A DNA stretch of 64,000 nt from Gillisella vitis (GTDB taxonomy: Bacteria; Pseudomonadota; Alphaproteobacteria; Rhizobiales; Rhizobiaceae), in assembly GCF_001541345.2 (NCBI RefSeq), contig NZ_LMVL02000002.1, positions 248,001 to 312,000 of the forward strand, read 5' to 3'. Below the pieces are notes generated by a model. It saw nothing but the letters and a program-made list of their open reading frames with translations, was not told the DNA's origin and ran no database searches. This document shows, piece by piece, positions 1-8,021 of this stretch (position 1 is its first letter; every line of letters starts with the position of its first letter). The position numbers and the translations under genes are program-made.

Positions 1-1
1 G

Positions 2-3000
2 GCTTATGAGAGGGTGGATTGGACGCCGCCTGAGGGCGCGCATCTAACCGACGCCATCTATGAAGAATACGGATTGCAGTCGATCCGCATTCCCGGCTCT
101 CAGGCCCACCCGACCAAGCTGGTCCTGTCCGCCGCGATGGCGAGCGTCGCGCCGCCGAAGCCGAGCTATCGGCCGATGCTGCCAGCCAACATCCTCGGCC
201 TCCTGTCCGACGCCCAGTTGGAAACCGTGGTCTATGCCGGTGAGGCCCACTCCGACTATCTCGCCGGATCGTGGACGGTCGATGACACCTTCGACGTCAT
301 TCAGGCCGCACCGGCCGACGCCGCGAAGGCGGTGCGTTTTCGCCGCGGCTTCATGCTCGGCGATGGGACCGGCGCGGGCAAGGGACGCCAGTCGGCCGGC
401 ATTATTCTGGACAATTGGTTGCGCGGTCGCCGCAAGGCCGTCTGGGTCTCGAAATCCGACAAGCTGATCGAGGACGCGCAACGTGACTGGTCGGCGCTCG
501 GCATGGAGCGCCTTTTGGTTACGCCGCTCTCGCGCTTTCCTCAAGGCGCAAGGATCACCCTGTCGGAAGGCATCCTATTTACAACCTATGCTACGCTACG
601 CTCCGACGACCGTGGAGAGAGGGTTTCCAGGGTCAGGCAGATCGTCGAATGGTTGGGCTCCGACTTCGATGGAGTGATCATTTTCGACGAGAGCCACGCA
701 ATGCAGAACGCCGGCGGAGGCAATGGAGAACGCGGCGATGTCGCCGCCTCACAGCAAGGACGCGCAGGGCTGCGGCTGCAGCACGCGCTTCCCGACGCGC
801 GTGTCGTCTATGTCTCCGCCACCGGCGCCACCACCGTCCACAATCTCGCCTATGCGCAACGGCTTGGCCTCTGGGGGGCTGAGGATTTCCCCTTCGCCAC
901 GCGCGCCGAGTTCGTGGAAGCGATCGAGGACGGCGGTGTCGCGGCCATGGAGGTTCTGGCCCGCGACCTCCGCTCGCTCGGCCTCTATACCGCGCGCGCG
1001 CTGTCCTATGACGGTGTGGAATACGAGCTGGTCGAACATCGGCTCACGGAAGAGCAGCGTCGTATCTATGACGACTATGCCGGGGCATTCTCGATCATCC
1101 ACCGCAATCTCGACGCGGCGATGGAGGCGGCCAACATCACCGGCAGCGACGGCACGCTGAACAGGCAGGCCAAGTCAGCCGCCCGCAGCGCCTTCGAATC
1201 GGCCAAGCAGCGGTTCTTCGGGCACCTCCTGACCAGCATGAAAACCCCAACGTTGCTCCGCTCGATCGAACGCGATCTCGAGGCGGGGCACGCCGCCGTT
1301 ATCCAGATCGTGTCGACTGGCGAAGCGCTGATGGAACGCCGGCTGGCCGAGATCCCGACCGAGGAATGGAACGACGTCCGCGTTGACATCACGCCGCGCG
1401 AGTACGTTCTCGATTACCTTGCCCATTCCTTTCCGGTCCAGCTCTATGAGCCGTTCATGGACTCGGATGGCAACCTGTCGTCGCGTCCCGTCTATCGCGA
1501 CGGTCAGCCCGTCGAGAGCCGCGAAGCCGTTGCTCGCCGTGACGAGCTGATCGAGCGGCTTGCTTCGCTCCCGCCCGTTCCCGGTGCGCTCGACCAGATC
1601 GTCCAGCGCTTCGGCACGGACATGGTGGCGGAGGTGACGGGCCGCTCCCGCCGCATTGTCCGCAAAGCGGGTGCCGCCTCCATGTCGGGCGCCGAGCCCA
1701 TGGGGGATCGCCTTGTCGTCGAGAACCGCGCGCCATCGGCCAATCTGGCGGAGACGGCCGCCTTCATGGACGATCTGAAGCGCGTGCTGATCTTCTCGGA
1801 CGCGGGTGGGACCGGGCGCAGCTACCATGCCGAGCTGTCGGCGCGGAACCGCCGCCTGCGCGTCCATTATTTGCTGGAGCCCGGCTGGAAAGCCGACGCG
1901 GCCATTCAGGGGCTCGGGCGCACCAACCGGACGAACCAGGCGCAGCCGCCCTTGTTCCGTCCGATCGCGACCGACGTGAAGGCGGAAAAGCGCTTTCTCA
2001 GCACCATCGCACGGCGTCTCGACACGCTCGGCGCGATCACGCGCGGCCAGCGCCAGACCGGCGGGCAGGGCTTGTTCAGGGCCGAAGACAATCTGGAGTC
2101 GCCCTACGCACGCGACGCGCTGCGCCAACTCTACCTGCTGCTCGTGCGGGGCAAGATCGAGGGATGCTCGCTCGACCGCTTCGAGGCAGCCACCGGCCTG
2201 AAGCTGATGGACAGCAATGGCATCAAGGATGAATTGCCGCCCATCACGACCTTCCTGAACCGGCTTCTGGCGCTCACCATTGAGCTTCAGGCCATCCTCT
2301 TCACCGCCTTCGAGCAATTGCTCGACGCCAAGGTTCAGGGAGCCATCGCCAGCGGCGTGTACGATGTCGGGCTGGAGACGCTGACGGCCGAGAGCTTCGT
2401 CGTCACAGACCGCAAGACGATCTACACCCACCCGGCGACGGGCGCCGAAACACGGCTGCTCGCCATCACCGAACGGCGGCGCAACCGGCCGATGACGCTG
2501 GACGATGCCTTCGGCTGGATCGCCGACGGCAACGGCAAGCTGCTGGTCAATGCCAAGTCAGGTCGTGCCGCCGTGCAGGTTCCGGCGCCTTCGCTGATGC
2601 TGGACGATGGCGAGATCGAACGGCGCGTGCGGCTGATCCGGCCGATGGAGCATCACCACGCTTCGCTGAAAATGATGGCCGAAAGCCATTGGGAGAGAAC
2701 CGACCGCAAAACCTTCGCCGCCGTCTGGAACCGGGAGGTCTCGGAAGTTCCGGCTTTCTCCGACAGCGCCATTCATGTGGTCGCCGGACTTCTACTGCCG
2801 GTGTGGAAACGCCTTCCGAATGAATCGACGCGCGTCTATCGGCTCCAGACCGATGACGGCGAGCGCATCATCGGTCGCCGCGTCTCTCCGGCCTGGGCCG
2901 CCAATGCGACCGCGGCCGGCAGGACCGCGCTTGCGGCGGACGACGCCTTCGCCGCGCTGATGGACGGCCGCACGATCCTGGATCTCGCCGAGGGCCTGCA

Positions 3001-3217
3001 GCTTCGCCGCGTCCGCGTCATGGGGGCGAACCGCATCGAGCTTTCCCGCTTCAGCGAAGCCATGCGCGAGAGGCTGCGCGCCTATGGTCTCTTCACGGAG
3101 ATCATCTCGTGGAAGCTCCGCTTCTTCGTGCCCGTCGATGCCACAGGTGTCACGGTGCTCGGCAAGCTGCTCGAAACCTATCCGGTCGAGCGCATCGTTG
3201 AACGGGAGGCAGCTTGA
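2..3217 (+). CDS. Strawberry-notch-like SF2 helicase, C-terminal part (cut by window edge)
   Basis: Probable DNA helicase/ATPase of the ICE. A Walker A-like segment GDGTGAGKGR lies near nt 358-387, a DEAH-type Walker B motif (DESHAMQN) near nt 685, and a motif-VI-like QGLGRTNRTNQ near nt 1906-1940. This is the strawberry notch layout: N-terminal AAA/SF2 half and C-terminal helicase half. The reading frame is open to the left edge (codons for A-Y-E-R precede a GTG at 14), and relatives on alphaproteobacterial ICEs are longer and often begin with a methyltransferase-like region. I therefore treat this as the C-terminal part of a larger gene. Its stop overlaps the start of the Toprim gene (TGATG), so the two are translationally coupled. 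The role in ICE replication or establishment is inferred. Confidence 0.8.
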   Translation, partial: AYERVDWTPPEGAHLTDAIYEEYGLQSIRIPGSQAHPTKLVLSAAMASVAPPKPSYRPMLPANILGLLSDAQLETVVYAGEAHSDYLAGSWTVDDTFDVIQAAPADAAKAVRFRRGFMLGDGTGAGKGRQSAGIILDNWLRGRRKAVWVSKSDKLIEDAQRDWSALGMERLLVTPLSRFPQGARITLSEGILFTTYATLRSDDRGERVSRVRQIVEWLGSDFDGVIIFDESHAMQNAGGGNGERGDVAASQQGRAGLRLQHALPDARVVYVSATGATTVHNLAYAQRLGLWGAEDFPFATRAEFVEAIEDGGVAAMEVLARDLRSLGLYTARALSYDGVEYELVEHRLTEEQRRIYDDYAGAFSIIHRNLDAAMEAANITGSDGTLNRQAKSAARSAFESAKQRFFGHLLTSMKTPTLLRSIERDLEAGHAAVIQIVSTGEALMERRLAEIPTEEWNDVRVDITPREYVLDYLAHSFPVQLYEPFMDSDGNLSSRPVYRDGQPVESREAVARRDELIERLASLPPVPGALDQIVQRFGTDMVAEVTGRSRRIVRKAGAASMSGAEPMGDRLVVENRAPSANLAETAAFMDDLKRVLIFSDAGGTGRSYHAELSARNRRLRVHYLLEPGWKADAAIQGLGRTNRTNQAQPPLFRPIATDVKAEKRFLSTIARRLDTLGAITRGQRQTGGQGLFRAEDNLESPYARDALRQLYLLLVRGKIEGCSLDRFEAATGLKLMDSNGIKDELPPITTFLNRLLALTIELQAILFTAFEQLLDAKVQGAIASGVYDVGLETLTAESFVVTDRKTIYTHPATGAETRLLAITERRRNRPMTLDDAFGWIADGNGKLLVNAKSGRAAVQVPAPSLMLDDGEIERRVRLIRPMEHHHASLKMMAESHWERTDRKTFAAVWNREVSEVPAFSDSAIHVVAGLLLPVWKRLPNESTRVYRLQTDDGERIIGRRVSPAWAANATAAGRTALAADDAFAALMDGRTILDLAEGLQLRRVRVMGANRIELSRFSEAMRERLRAYGLFTEIISWKLRFFVPVDATGVTVLGKLLETYPVERIVEREAA

Positions 3218-4260
3218 TGTCCCGTCACGATGCCTCGGATCTGGCAATCCGTCTCGGCCGCAACGCCGAGGCGGTCTGCCGCCACTATCTCTCGTCCGGC
3301 CATCGTGCCGGACGATACTGGCTCGTCGGCGATCCGCAGAACAATCCCGGCCGGTCGATGTTCGTGCGCCTGACCGGGCCGGAAACCGGCAAGGGAGCCG
3401 CAGGGAAATGGACGGACGGCGCAACACGCGAACATGGCGATCTTCTCGACGTCATCCGCGAGGCGCTTGGCCTGGTCGACTTCAGGGACGTGGCCGAGGA
3501 AGCACGCCGTTTTCTCTCGCTCCCGCATCCCGAACCGGAAAGGACGAGGACGCCGACCGGCAGGACATCGAGCGTGGCGGTCGGCTCGCCCGAAGCGTCA
3601 CGGCGGTTGTTCGCCATGTCGCAGCCGATCGGCGGCACGCTTGCGGAAATCTACCTCGACGGGCGAGCGATCAGGTCGCTCGAAGGCACCACCGCGCTGC
3701 GCTACCATCCGCGCTGCTACTACAGGCCCGACGAGCATTCGCCCACCGAGATCTGGCCGGCGATCATCGCTTCCGTCACCGACCTCGCCGGACGGCAGAC
3801 CGGCGCGCACCGCACCTGGCTCGCCCCGGACGGTTCGGGCAAGGCTCTTGTCGAAACACCGAGGCGGGCGATGGGCGACCTTCTCGGGTACGGCGTCCGC
3901 TTCGGGATTGCCGGTGAGGTGCTGGCGGCTGGCGAAGGGATCGAGACCGTACTGTCACCCCGCCAGGTCCTGCCCCACATGCCGATGCTGGCGGCGCTCT
4001 CGGCCGCGCACCTCGCTGCCATCCTGTTCCCGGCAACGCTGCGCCGGCTCTATGTCCTTCGCGATCGCGATCCGGCAGGCGACGGTGCAAGGGACAGCCT
4101 GATTGCCAGAGCAGAGAGCGTCGGGATCGAGGCGATTGCGCTGTCGCCGGTCGGCGAGGACTTCAACGACGATCTGCGCTGGCGCGGTGTCTACGCCCTG
4201 CGGGCGACCTTGATGGATCAGCTTCGTCCCGAAGACGTCAGCCGGTTCATGGAGGGGTGA
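3217..4260 (+). CDS. Toprim domain protein (primase-like, DUF7146 type)
   Basis: Protein of 347 residues with an N-terminal region like the DUF7146 proteins found with Toprim on mobile elements. The C-terminal Toprim domain shows the first acidic motif (AAGEGIETVLS, about residue 232), a DRDPAGDG motif (about residue 283) and a downstream EDFNDDL. These acidic residues normally bind Mg2+ in primases and topoisomerases. The ATG overlaps the TGA of the upstream helicase gene, and I chose it over an in-frame TTG one codon earlier. It probably acts with the helicase in ICE DNA processing, but the primer-synthesis activity itself is not shown by the sequence. Confidence 0.8.
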   Translation: MSRHDASDLAIRLGRNAEAVCRHYLSSGHRAGRYWLVGDPQNNPGRSMFVRLTGPETGKGAAGKWTDGATREHGDLLDVIREALGLVDFRDVAEEARRFLSLPHPEPERTRTPTGRTSSVAVGSPEASRRLFAMSQPIGGTLAEIYLDGRAIRSLEGTTALRYHPRCYYRPDEHSPTEIWPAIIASVTDLAGRQTGAHRTWLAPDGSGKALVETPRRAMGDLLGYGVRFGIAGEVLAAGEGIETVLSPRQVLPHMPMLAALSAAHLAAILFPATLRRLYVLRDRDPAGDGARDSLIARAESVGIEAIALSPVGEDFNDDLRWRGVYALRATLMDQLRPEDVSRFMEG

Positions 4261-4590
4261 GAAGATTGGTGGGGAACGAGGCGCGGCCCCAGGCACCTCC
4301 GCCTGCCGCCTCCGCCCATCCCCGGAAACATCCTCCCTGTCGGAGAGAGGCGCCCACGGCCTTCTGAGAGGGCGATCGGCCCACAAACGGCACGGCCGGG
4401 CAATGGCGGCGCTCCGGCTATTTTCCGCCGGCGGGGACGAGCCCCGCCTTTGCAGCGCGAAACAAAATAGCCGGGCTTGGCCATCAAGGCCCTCGCGGGA
4501 GCGCGAGTGCTGCCAGGCCGTGCCGCCCGTGGGCTTTCGACGCCTGCGAAGGCCGCGATGGGCGCGGTCTCCAGACAAAGGACGCTCCCG
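4261..4590. other. Gene-free leader between the Toprim and DUF2493 genes
   Basis: These 330 bp hold no convincing reading frame. The notable content is the nested inverted repeat listed separately. The ribosome-binding sequence for the next gene (aaagga, 4577-4582) closes the region. Confidence 0.5.
4414..4474. repeat. Nested inverted repeat
   Basis: The outer arms are a perfect 11-bp pair: CCGGCTATTTT at 4414-4424 and AAAATAGCCGG at 4464-4474. Between them GGCGGGG and CCCCGCC form a second hairpin with a 5-nt spacer. This could be an attenuator, a mRNA-stability element or a cruciform. There is no U-tract, so it is not a simple terminator. Confidence 0.6.
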
Positions 4591-5526
4591 ATGATGAACG
4601 AAGACGAGGATGCAGGCTTCGAGCCGGTCCACACCTCATCCCCCACCGATCACCTCCTCACCGAACTCCAGCTCTATGGCTGGCGCCCGTTTCAGGACGA
4701 ACCCGATCTGAGGCCGCTTCCGGAGGGCAATGCCGTCGCCGCCGCGGTCGCAGACATCTTCGACGCCCTCGTCTCGACGCTCGGGGAAACCCGCCTCGAA
4801 CCCGACCTCGACGACCTGCTCTGGGGGACCGTCAACCTCTTCCACCGAGCCAGCGGCCGGGTGGAACGCGAACTCGACGACAACGAGCAGGCGCAGCGCC
4901 GCCTTCAGAGGGAACAGGACGGCAGCGAGGTGAAGTCGGTCGAGCTGGAGCGCCTGACGGCAGAGGGGCAGACCCTGATCGAGCGGCGCAACAGCATGGA
5001 ACTCTTCCGCGATCTCTCGGCGGAAGCCTTCGAGCACCACACCGGCGCGCCCTGGCGGCCGCGCACCGGCTCGATCGTCAACCATCGCCATCTGACCTCG
5101 GCGATGATCGACAGCCGCGACTTCCTTGCAGCGAAGCGCCGGGCCGAGACCGAGGTGATGGTGCCTGCTGGACCCAAGGTTGCCGTGACCGGCGGCGCTG
5201 ACTTCAACGACCATCGCCTGATCTGGGCGAAACTCGATCAGGTCCATGCAAAGCACCCCGACATGGTGCTGCTGCATGGCGGCACGCCGAAGGGCGCCGA
5301 ATTGATCGCTTCCCGCTGGGCCGATCACCGTAAGGTCCAGCAGGTCAGCTTCAAGCCAGACTGGACGAAACACGGCAAGGCCGCGCCCTTCAAGCGAAAC
5401 GATGCCATGCTCAATGTCCTGCCGGTCGGCGTCCTCGTTTTCCCCGGCACCGGTATTCAGGAGAACCTCGCGGACAAGGCCCGCAAGCTCGGCATTCCCG
5501 TCATAAAGTTCGACGGTGGCGCGTAA
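4591..5526 (+). CDS. DUF2493 domain protein
   Basis: Protein of 311 residues whose last ~115 residues form a DUF2493 (SLOG-like, Rossmann) domain. It starts at the segment KVAVTGGADFND and includes a glycine-rich HGGTPKGAE turn and a conserved RNDAML segment. The N-terminal ~190 residues are charged and helical. I chose ATG 4591 because aaagga sits 8 nt upstream and acidic MMNEDEDAG starts are typical. DUF2493 genes are common on alphaproteobacterial ICEs and plasmids. The domain resembles nucleotide-sensing folds, but no activity has been assigned here. Confidence 0.75.
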   Translation: MMNEDEDAGFEPVHTSSPTDHLLTELQLYGWRPFQDEPDLRPLPEGNAVAAAVADIFDALVSTLGETRLEPDLDDLLWGTVNLFHRASGRVERELDDNEQAQRRLQREQDGSEVKSVELERLTAEGQTLIERRNSMELFRDLSAEAFEHHTGAPWRPRTGSIVNHRHLTSAMIDSRDFLAAKRRAETEVMVPAGPKVAVTGGADFNDHRLIWAKLDQVHAKHPDMVLLHGGTPKGAELIASRWADHRKVQQVSFKPDWTKHGKAAPFKRNDAMLNVLPVGVLVFPGTGIQENLADKARKLGIPVIKFDGGA

Positions 5527-5539
5527 AGCGCCGCCGCCC

Positions 5540-5558
5540 GGCGGCTGTTTCAGCCGCC
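5540..5558 (+). terminator. Terminator-like hairpin after the DUF2493 gene
   Basis: GGCGGCT and AGCCGCC (7 bp) enclose a GTTTC loop and are followed by only a short T run (ttt). It lies 14 nt after the stop codon. Moderate support because the U-tract is short. Confidence 0.5.
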
Positions 5559-5563
5559 TTTAC

Positions 5564-5592
5564 TTGACGGAAGTCCCGATTCTGGGTCAAAT
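5564..5592 (+). promoter_or_regulatory. Candidate sigma70 promoter for the small membrane-protein pair
   Basis: TTGACG (5564-5569) and TCAAAT (5587-5592) are separated by 17 bp. The site lies about 100 bp upstream of the 25-residue membrane peptide and just after a terminator-like hairpin, which suggests a new transcription unit. Confidence 0.4.
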
Positions 5593-5690
5593 AAAGCATC
5601 CTTGCAGCAACGGTGAAACAGCATAGTCGCAGGTGGAACGTATCAGCCGGCAGCCTGTCGTGATCCTCAACCGTTCATCTGGAGGTTTCC

Positions 5691-5768
5691 GTGACGCTGA
5701 TTCTGTTAGCCATTTCCTTGACGATCACGCTTTGCGTCATCGCCTATAACTTCGCGATCTATGCCTAG
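5691..5768 (+). CDS. 25-residue single-span membrane peptide
   Basis: A very short gene beginning with GTG at 5691, preceded by a strong ggagg (about 5681-5685). It encodes a peptide made almost entirely of one hydrophobic helix (begins MTLILLAISLTITL, ends FAIYA). The stop is only 6 bp before the next membrane-protein ATG, so the two are probably co-translated. I do not recognise a family. The good ribosome-binding site, hydrophobic composition and position in front of another membrane protein are the reasons to call it real. Confidence 0.5.
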   Translation: MTLILLAISLTITLCVIAYNFAIYA

Positions 5769-5774
5769 CCCTTC

Positions 5775-6107
5775 ATGGCCGGGCTGACCGCCTTCCAATA
5801 TGTCCACGGCCTGGAGGCAGGTTTCCTCATGTCAGGCCTTGCCGCCGTCGTTGCGGCTCTGCTTTCGGTGGCACTGGTAATCGCCGTTATCGGCTTTGCC
5901 AAAAATCCGGGTTTGCACCTGATAGCGCTCGCCGTCTTCGCTGTACCTGCCATGATCGCCGGCTATGCGCTCGTTCATGGCGTGACGAAGAATTTCGTCG
6001 ACTCCACGATCGCGTTGAACCTGCTCGGCGGTGTTGGCGGCCTGTTCATCGGCATCTCTGCGATGCTCAATCTCAACGCGCTCGGTACCTCCGTCGTCTC
6101 GCGTTGA
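5775..6107 (+). CDS. Small integral membrane protein, unknown function
   Basis: Protein of 110 residues with three or four hydrophobic segments (about residues 17-42, 46-68 and 80-102) and no recognised motif. It follows the 25-residue peptide by 6 bp. It lies among ICE maintenance genes and is not part of the trb apparatus. A role in surface exclusion or membrane anchoring is possible but is a guess. Confidence 0.55.
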   Translation: MAGLTAFQYVHGLEAGFLMSGLAAVVAALLSVALVIAVIGFAKNPGLHLIALAVFAVPAMIAGYALVHGVTKNFVDSTIALNLLGGVGGLFIGISAMLNLNALGTSVVSR

Positions 6108-6189
6108 TACGGCCGTCGCGATCTGCCGCTTCCTGAGAAAATCCCGGCGGCTTGCGGCTCGGTGCCTCCGGCTCCCCGATCAAAACGGG

Positions 6190-6600
6190 CCGTTGTGTCA
6201 GCGTCGTGTCCGCCACGATTTTCTATTTTGCCTCGCTCGGTTCGGAAAGCGGATCATCGAATCCCAACACCGCGGGCGCATGCAGTCGGCGCCCTGCCGG
6301 TCGGCCTGCTTGGCGCAGTGGGCAACCGCGAGCACCTTCATTTCCCCATGTCCCCCAATGTTCCTGGATCGAGCTTTCTGCCATTGGGACGCGGAGCGAT
6401 GCCATCTGCCTGAAGCTCGGTAGCCGTTATTGTCCCAGCCCGCCGGTCCGGCTGGAGACAAGGTTGCCGGTAAAGGGGGGGCTTGCTGCTGCCCCGATAA
6501 TGGGATTGCAGCGGCATCCTGTCAGAACGGTGCTGCCGGCGGGGACGAAGATCCTGCTGTGCGGCCCCGTTTGGGCTCTCAAAGAGACCATCCCTCCGAC
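6190..6600 (-). pseudogene. Decayed inverted copy of ssb with its leader
   Basis: Read on the minus strand, this stretch matches the functional ssb just to the right. Shared segments include gacaataacggctaccg (about 6440-6420), gatccaggaacattg (about 6370-6356) and atgaaggt (about 6338). One frame still encodes DNNGYR, WHR and GEMKVL, which match DNNGYR, WHR and GMKVL of the intact SSB. The leader motif GGGATGGTCTC is also recognisable at 6584-6597. Multiple indels break the frame. The copy faces away from the intact gene, so it arose by inverted duplication or by acquisition of a second ssb. It fills most of the 690-bp gap between 6108 and 6798. Confidence 0.7.
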
Positions 6601-6762
6601 TGACTGATCCCCTAAGTCCGTTCAGTTTCCGACCGCAACCCCCGCGGTTTCGGACCGAGTTGGCGCAAAGCGCCTGCCCACACCACTCCGACCTTGGGGG
6701 TCAAGCTGCCGCCGAGGCGTCAGTGCAGGCGTCTCCTGACGGCCTTGGCCGGGTCTCATCGA

Positions 6763-6775
6763 AGGGATGGTCCCT
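6763..6775 (+). promoter_or_regulatory. GGGATGGTCCC leader hairpin upstream of ssb
   Basis: AGGGA and TCCCT (13 nt with a TGG turn) lie about 25 nt before the ssb start codon. The same motif precedes the 54-residue gene at 7662, and a decayed form precedes the ssb pseudogene. A shared translational or transcriptional control element is inferred. Confidence 0.45.
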
Positions 6776-6798
6776 CCGAGGAGCAACGGAGACTCACA

Positions 6799-7200
6799 AT
6801 GCAGAACATCGTCATTCTCGCCGGCAACATCGGCCAGGATCCCGAAACCCGCAATACCCAGAGCGGCACTAGCATCACCCACTTTACCCTGGCGACCTCG
6901 CGCCCACGCTACTCGGAAGGCAAGGTGGTCCGGGACAATAACGGCTACCGGGTCCAGGACACCGAATGGCACCGCATCACCGCCTTCAACGGCCTCGGCA
7001 AGACGATCCAGGAACATTGCGAGAAAGGCATGAAGGTTCTGGTTCGCGGCCGTATCCACTACACCAAGTGGACCGACCAGCAAGGAAACGACCGCTACGG
7101 CTGCGAGATCATCGCCGAGACGGTCGATTTCCTGAACCGGGCGAAGCAGACCGATAACGAAGATGGTCAGTTCACTGACGACAGCGACATCCCGTTCTGA
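6799..7200 (+). CDS. ssb: Single-stranded DNA-binding protein
   Basis: Protein of 133 residues with an OB fold. It begins MQNIVILAGNIGQDPE, has the conserved TLATSR strand and the W-H-R-I-T-AFN segment (about residue 56), and ends in an acidic tail finishing D-S-D-I-P-F, the interaction tip typical of SSB. It is shorter than housekeeping SSBs because the linker is brief. I chose ATG 6799 because it gives the canonical N-terminus after an aacggag sequence. It would coat single strands during ICE transfer and replication. A strong terminator follows. Confidence 0.92.
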   Translation: MQNIVILAGNIGQDPETRNTQSGTSITHFTLATSRPRYSEGKVVRDNNGYRVQDTEWHRITAFNGLGKTIQEHCEKGMKVLVRGRIHYTKWTDQQGNDRYGCEIIAETVDFLNRAKQTDNEDGQFTDDSDIPF

Positions 7201-7215
7201 GCGGGATGCCAGGAG

Positions 7216-7241
7216 CCCGGCGGCGCAAGCCGCCGGGATTT
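7216..7241 (+). terminator. Rho-independent terminator of ssb
   Basis: CCCGGCGGC and GCCGCCGGG (9 bp) with a GCAA tetraloop, followed by ATTTT. It begins 15 nt after the ssb stop. Confidence 0.85.
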
Positions 7242-7661
7242 TCGTGTTCGCGTTGATCACGACCATCGGGTTCAGGCCAATCTCGTCCGGCGACGACTGA
7301 AGCCCTGTCCGGCTCAGGCGAACAAATCTCGCCCAGTCCCATCCGGTCATATCTGGAGGCGGGCATCACGTTCCATCTCTGGGGCACGCCAAGGATCGAG
7401 ACCAACAGGGTGGCGCATCGAACAGTTGCAACGATGGGTGCTGCAAGGTTTTCCGGTTCTTGCCTACGCTCACCATTCCCCGCTCTTTGAGACGCAACCT
7501 TGATTTCAATCCCGGCCTTTCAGGGTCAACCCTTGCAGGGTCCGCTACGCGAGCGTGCGGTCGCGTCGGCCTTGCCTCCGCGATGACCCCGGTCGGGACC
7601 AAAACACTTCGGGCGCCTGTCGAGCGGGGGATGGTCCCCGCCTCCAAACAGGAGCCGGAAA
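7242..7661. other. Non-coding leader region before the 54-residue gene
   Basis: This 420-bp stretch has no credible gene. Its right part resembles the ssb leader in layout: a cggccttg segment, a ccggtc/ccgggtc segment, then the GGGGATGGTCCCC hairpin and an aggag sequence. It may be a related leader. Confidence 0.4.
7627..7639 (+). promoter_or_regulatory. Second GGGATGGTCCC leader hairpin
   Basis: GGGGA and TCCCC around TGG, 22 nt before the start codon of the 54-residue gene. It matches the motif upstream of ssb. Confidence 0.45.
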
Positions 7662-7826
7662 ATGTCCCTTGCAGACGCTCATGCCTACGCCCTCAGCCTC
7701 GCCGCCACCCTGATGGTCTCGATCGTCATCTTCCGTGCCGGCGACGGAACCGTCAGCGTGATGCCCGCCACCGAGTATGACGGTGATGACGAGACCGTCA
7801 TCAGGGAGATCGATCCATTCGCCTGA
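7662..7826 (+). CDS. 54-residue protein with one hydrophobic segment
   Basis: A short gene with aggag about 9 nt before the ATG. The protein starts MSLADAHAYALSLAATLMV, continues through a hydrophobic stretch (about residues 8-24) and ends in an acidic tail rich in Asp and Glu, with DPFA at the C-terminus. The acidic end ahead of a hydrophobic residue loosely recalls SSB tails, but no family is recognised. Its leader carries the same hairpin motif as ssb, which suggests shared control. Confidence 0.6.
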   Translation: MSLADAHAYALSLAATLMVSIVIFRAGDGTVSVMPATEYDGDDETVIREIDPFA

Positions 7827-7860
7827 CGGTAGAGCTTCGGCTCCGCCGTCGGGCCTCGGC

Positions 7861-7882
7861 GTTGCAGCCGCCGGGCTGCAAC
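7861..7882 (+). terminator. Hairpin after the 54-residue gene
   Basis: GTTGCAGC and GCTGCAAC, a perfect 8-bp pair with a 6-nt loop, 34 nt after the stop. There is no U-tract, so it may be a stability hairpin rather than a terminator. Confidence 0.4.
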
Positions 7883-7896
7883 CGAATCAGATGAGG

Positions 7897-7945
7897 GCGA
7901 ATGCCATGGTTCACGTCTTTTCAGCACGTTCCCGCTGGCATTCGC
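7897..7945. promoter_or_regulatory. 10-bp inverted repeat upstream of the XRE-type gene
   Basis: GCGAATGCCA (7897-7906) and TGGCATTCGC (7936-7945) are perfect inverted arms 29 bp apart. They lie 67-116 bp upstream of an HTH regulator gene, a usual position for an operator or looping site. Confidence 0.5.
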
Positions 7946-8001
7946 AGCCAAGAACGACTAAAATAGCCGTAGTTTTGGAATGCGCGCAGGTCTATGTGGG
8001 A

Positions 8002-8021
8002 GGTGATCATGCATGATCACC
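8002..8021. promoter_or_regulatory. 20-bp perfect palindrome over the start codon of the XRE-type gene
   Basis: The palindrome has half-sites GGTGATCATG and CATGATCACC. It covers part of the ribosome-binding sequence (ggaggtg) and the ATG at 8013. It could be an autoregulatory operator, or an RNA hairpin that hides the start. Confidence 0.65.

Noticed and set aside
1175-2431. 418-codon minus-strand frame inside the helicase gene
   Set aside because: It is the antisense of a well-supported helicase gene. Long opposite frames are expected in GC-rich rhizobial DNA.
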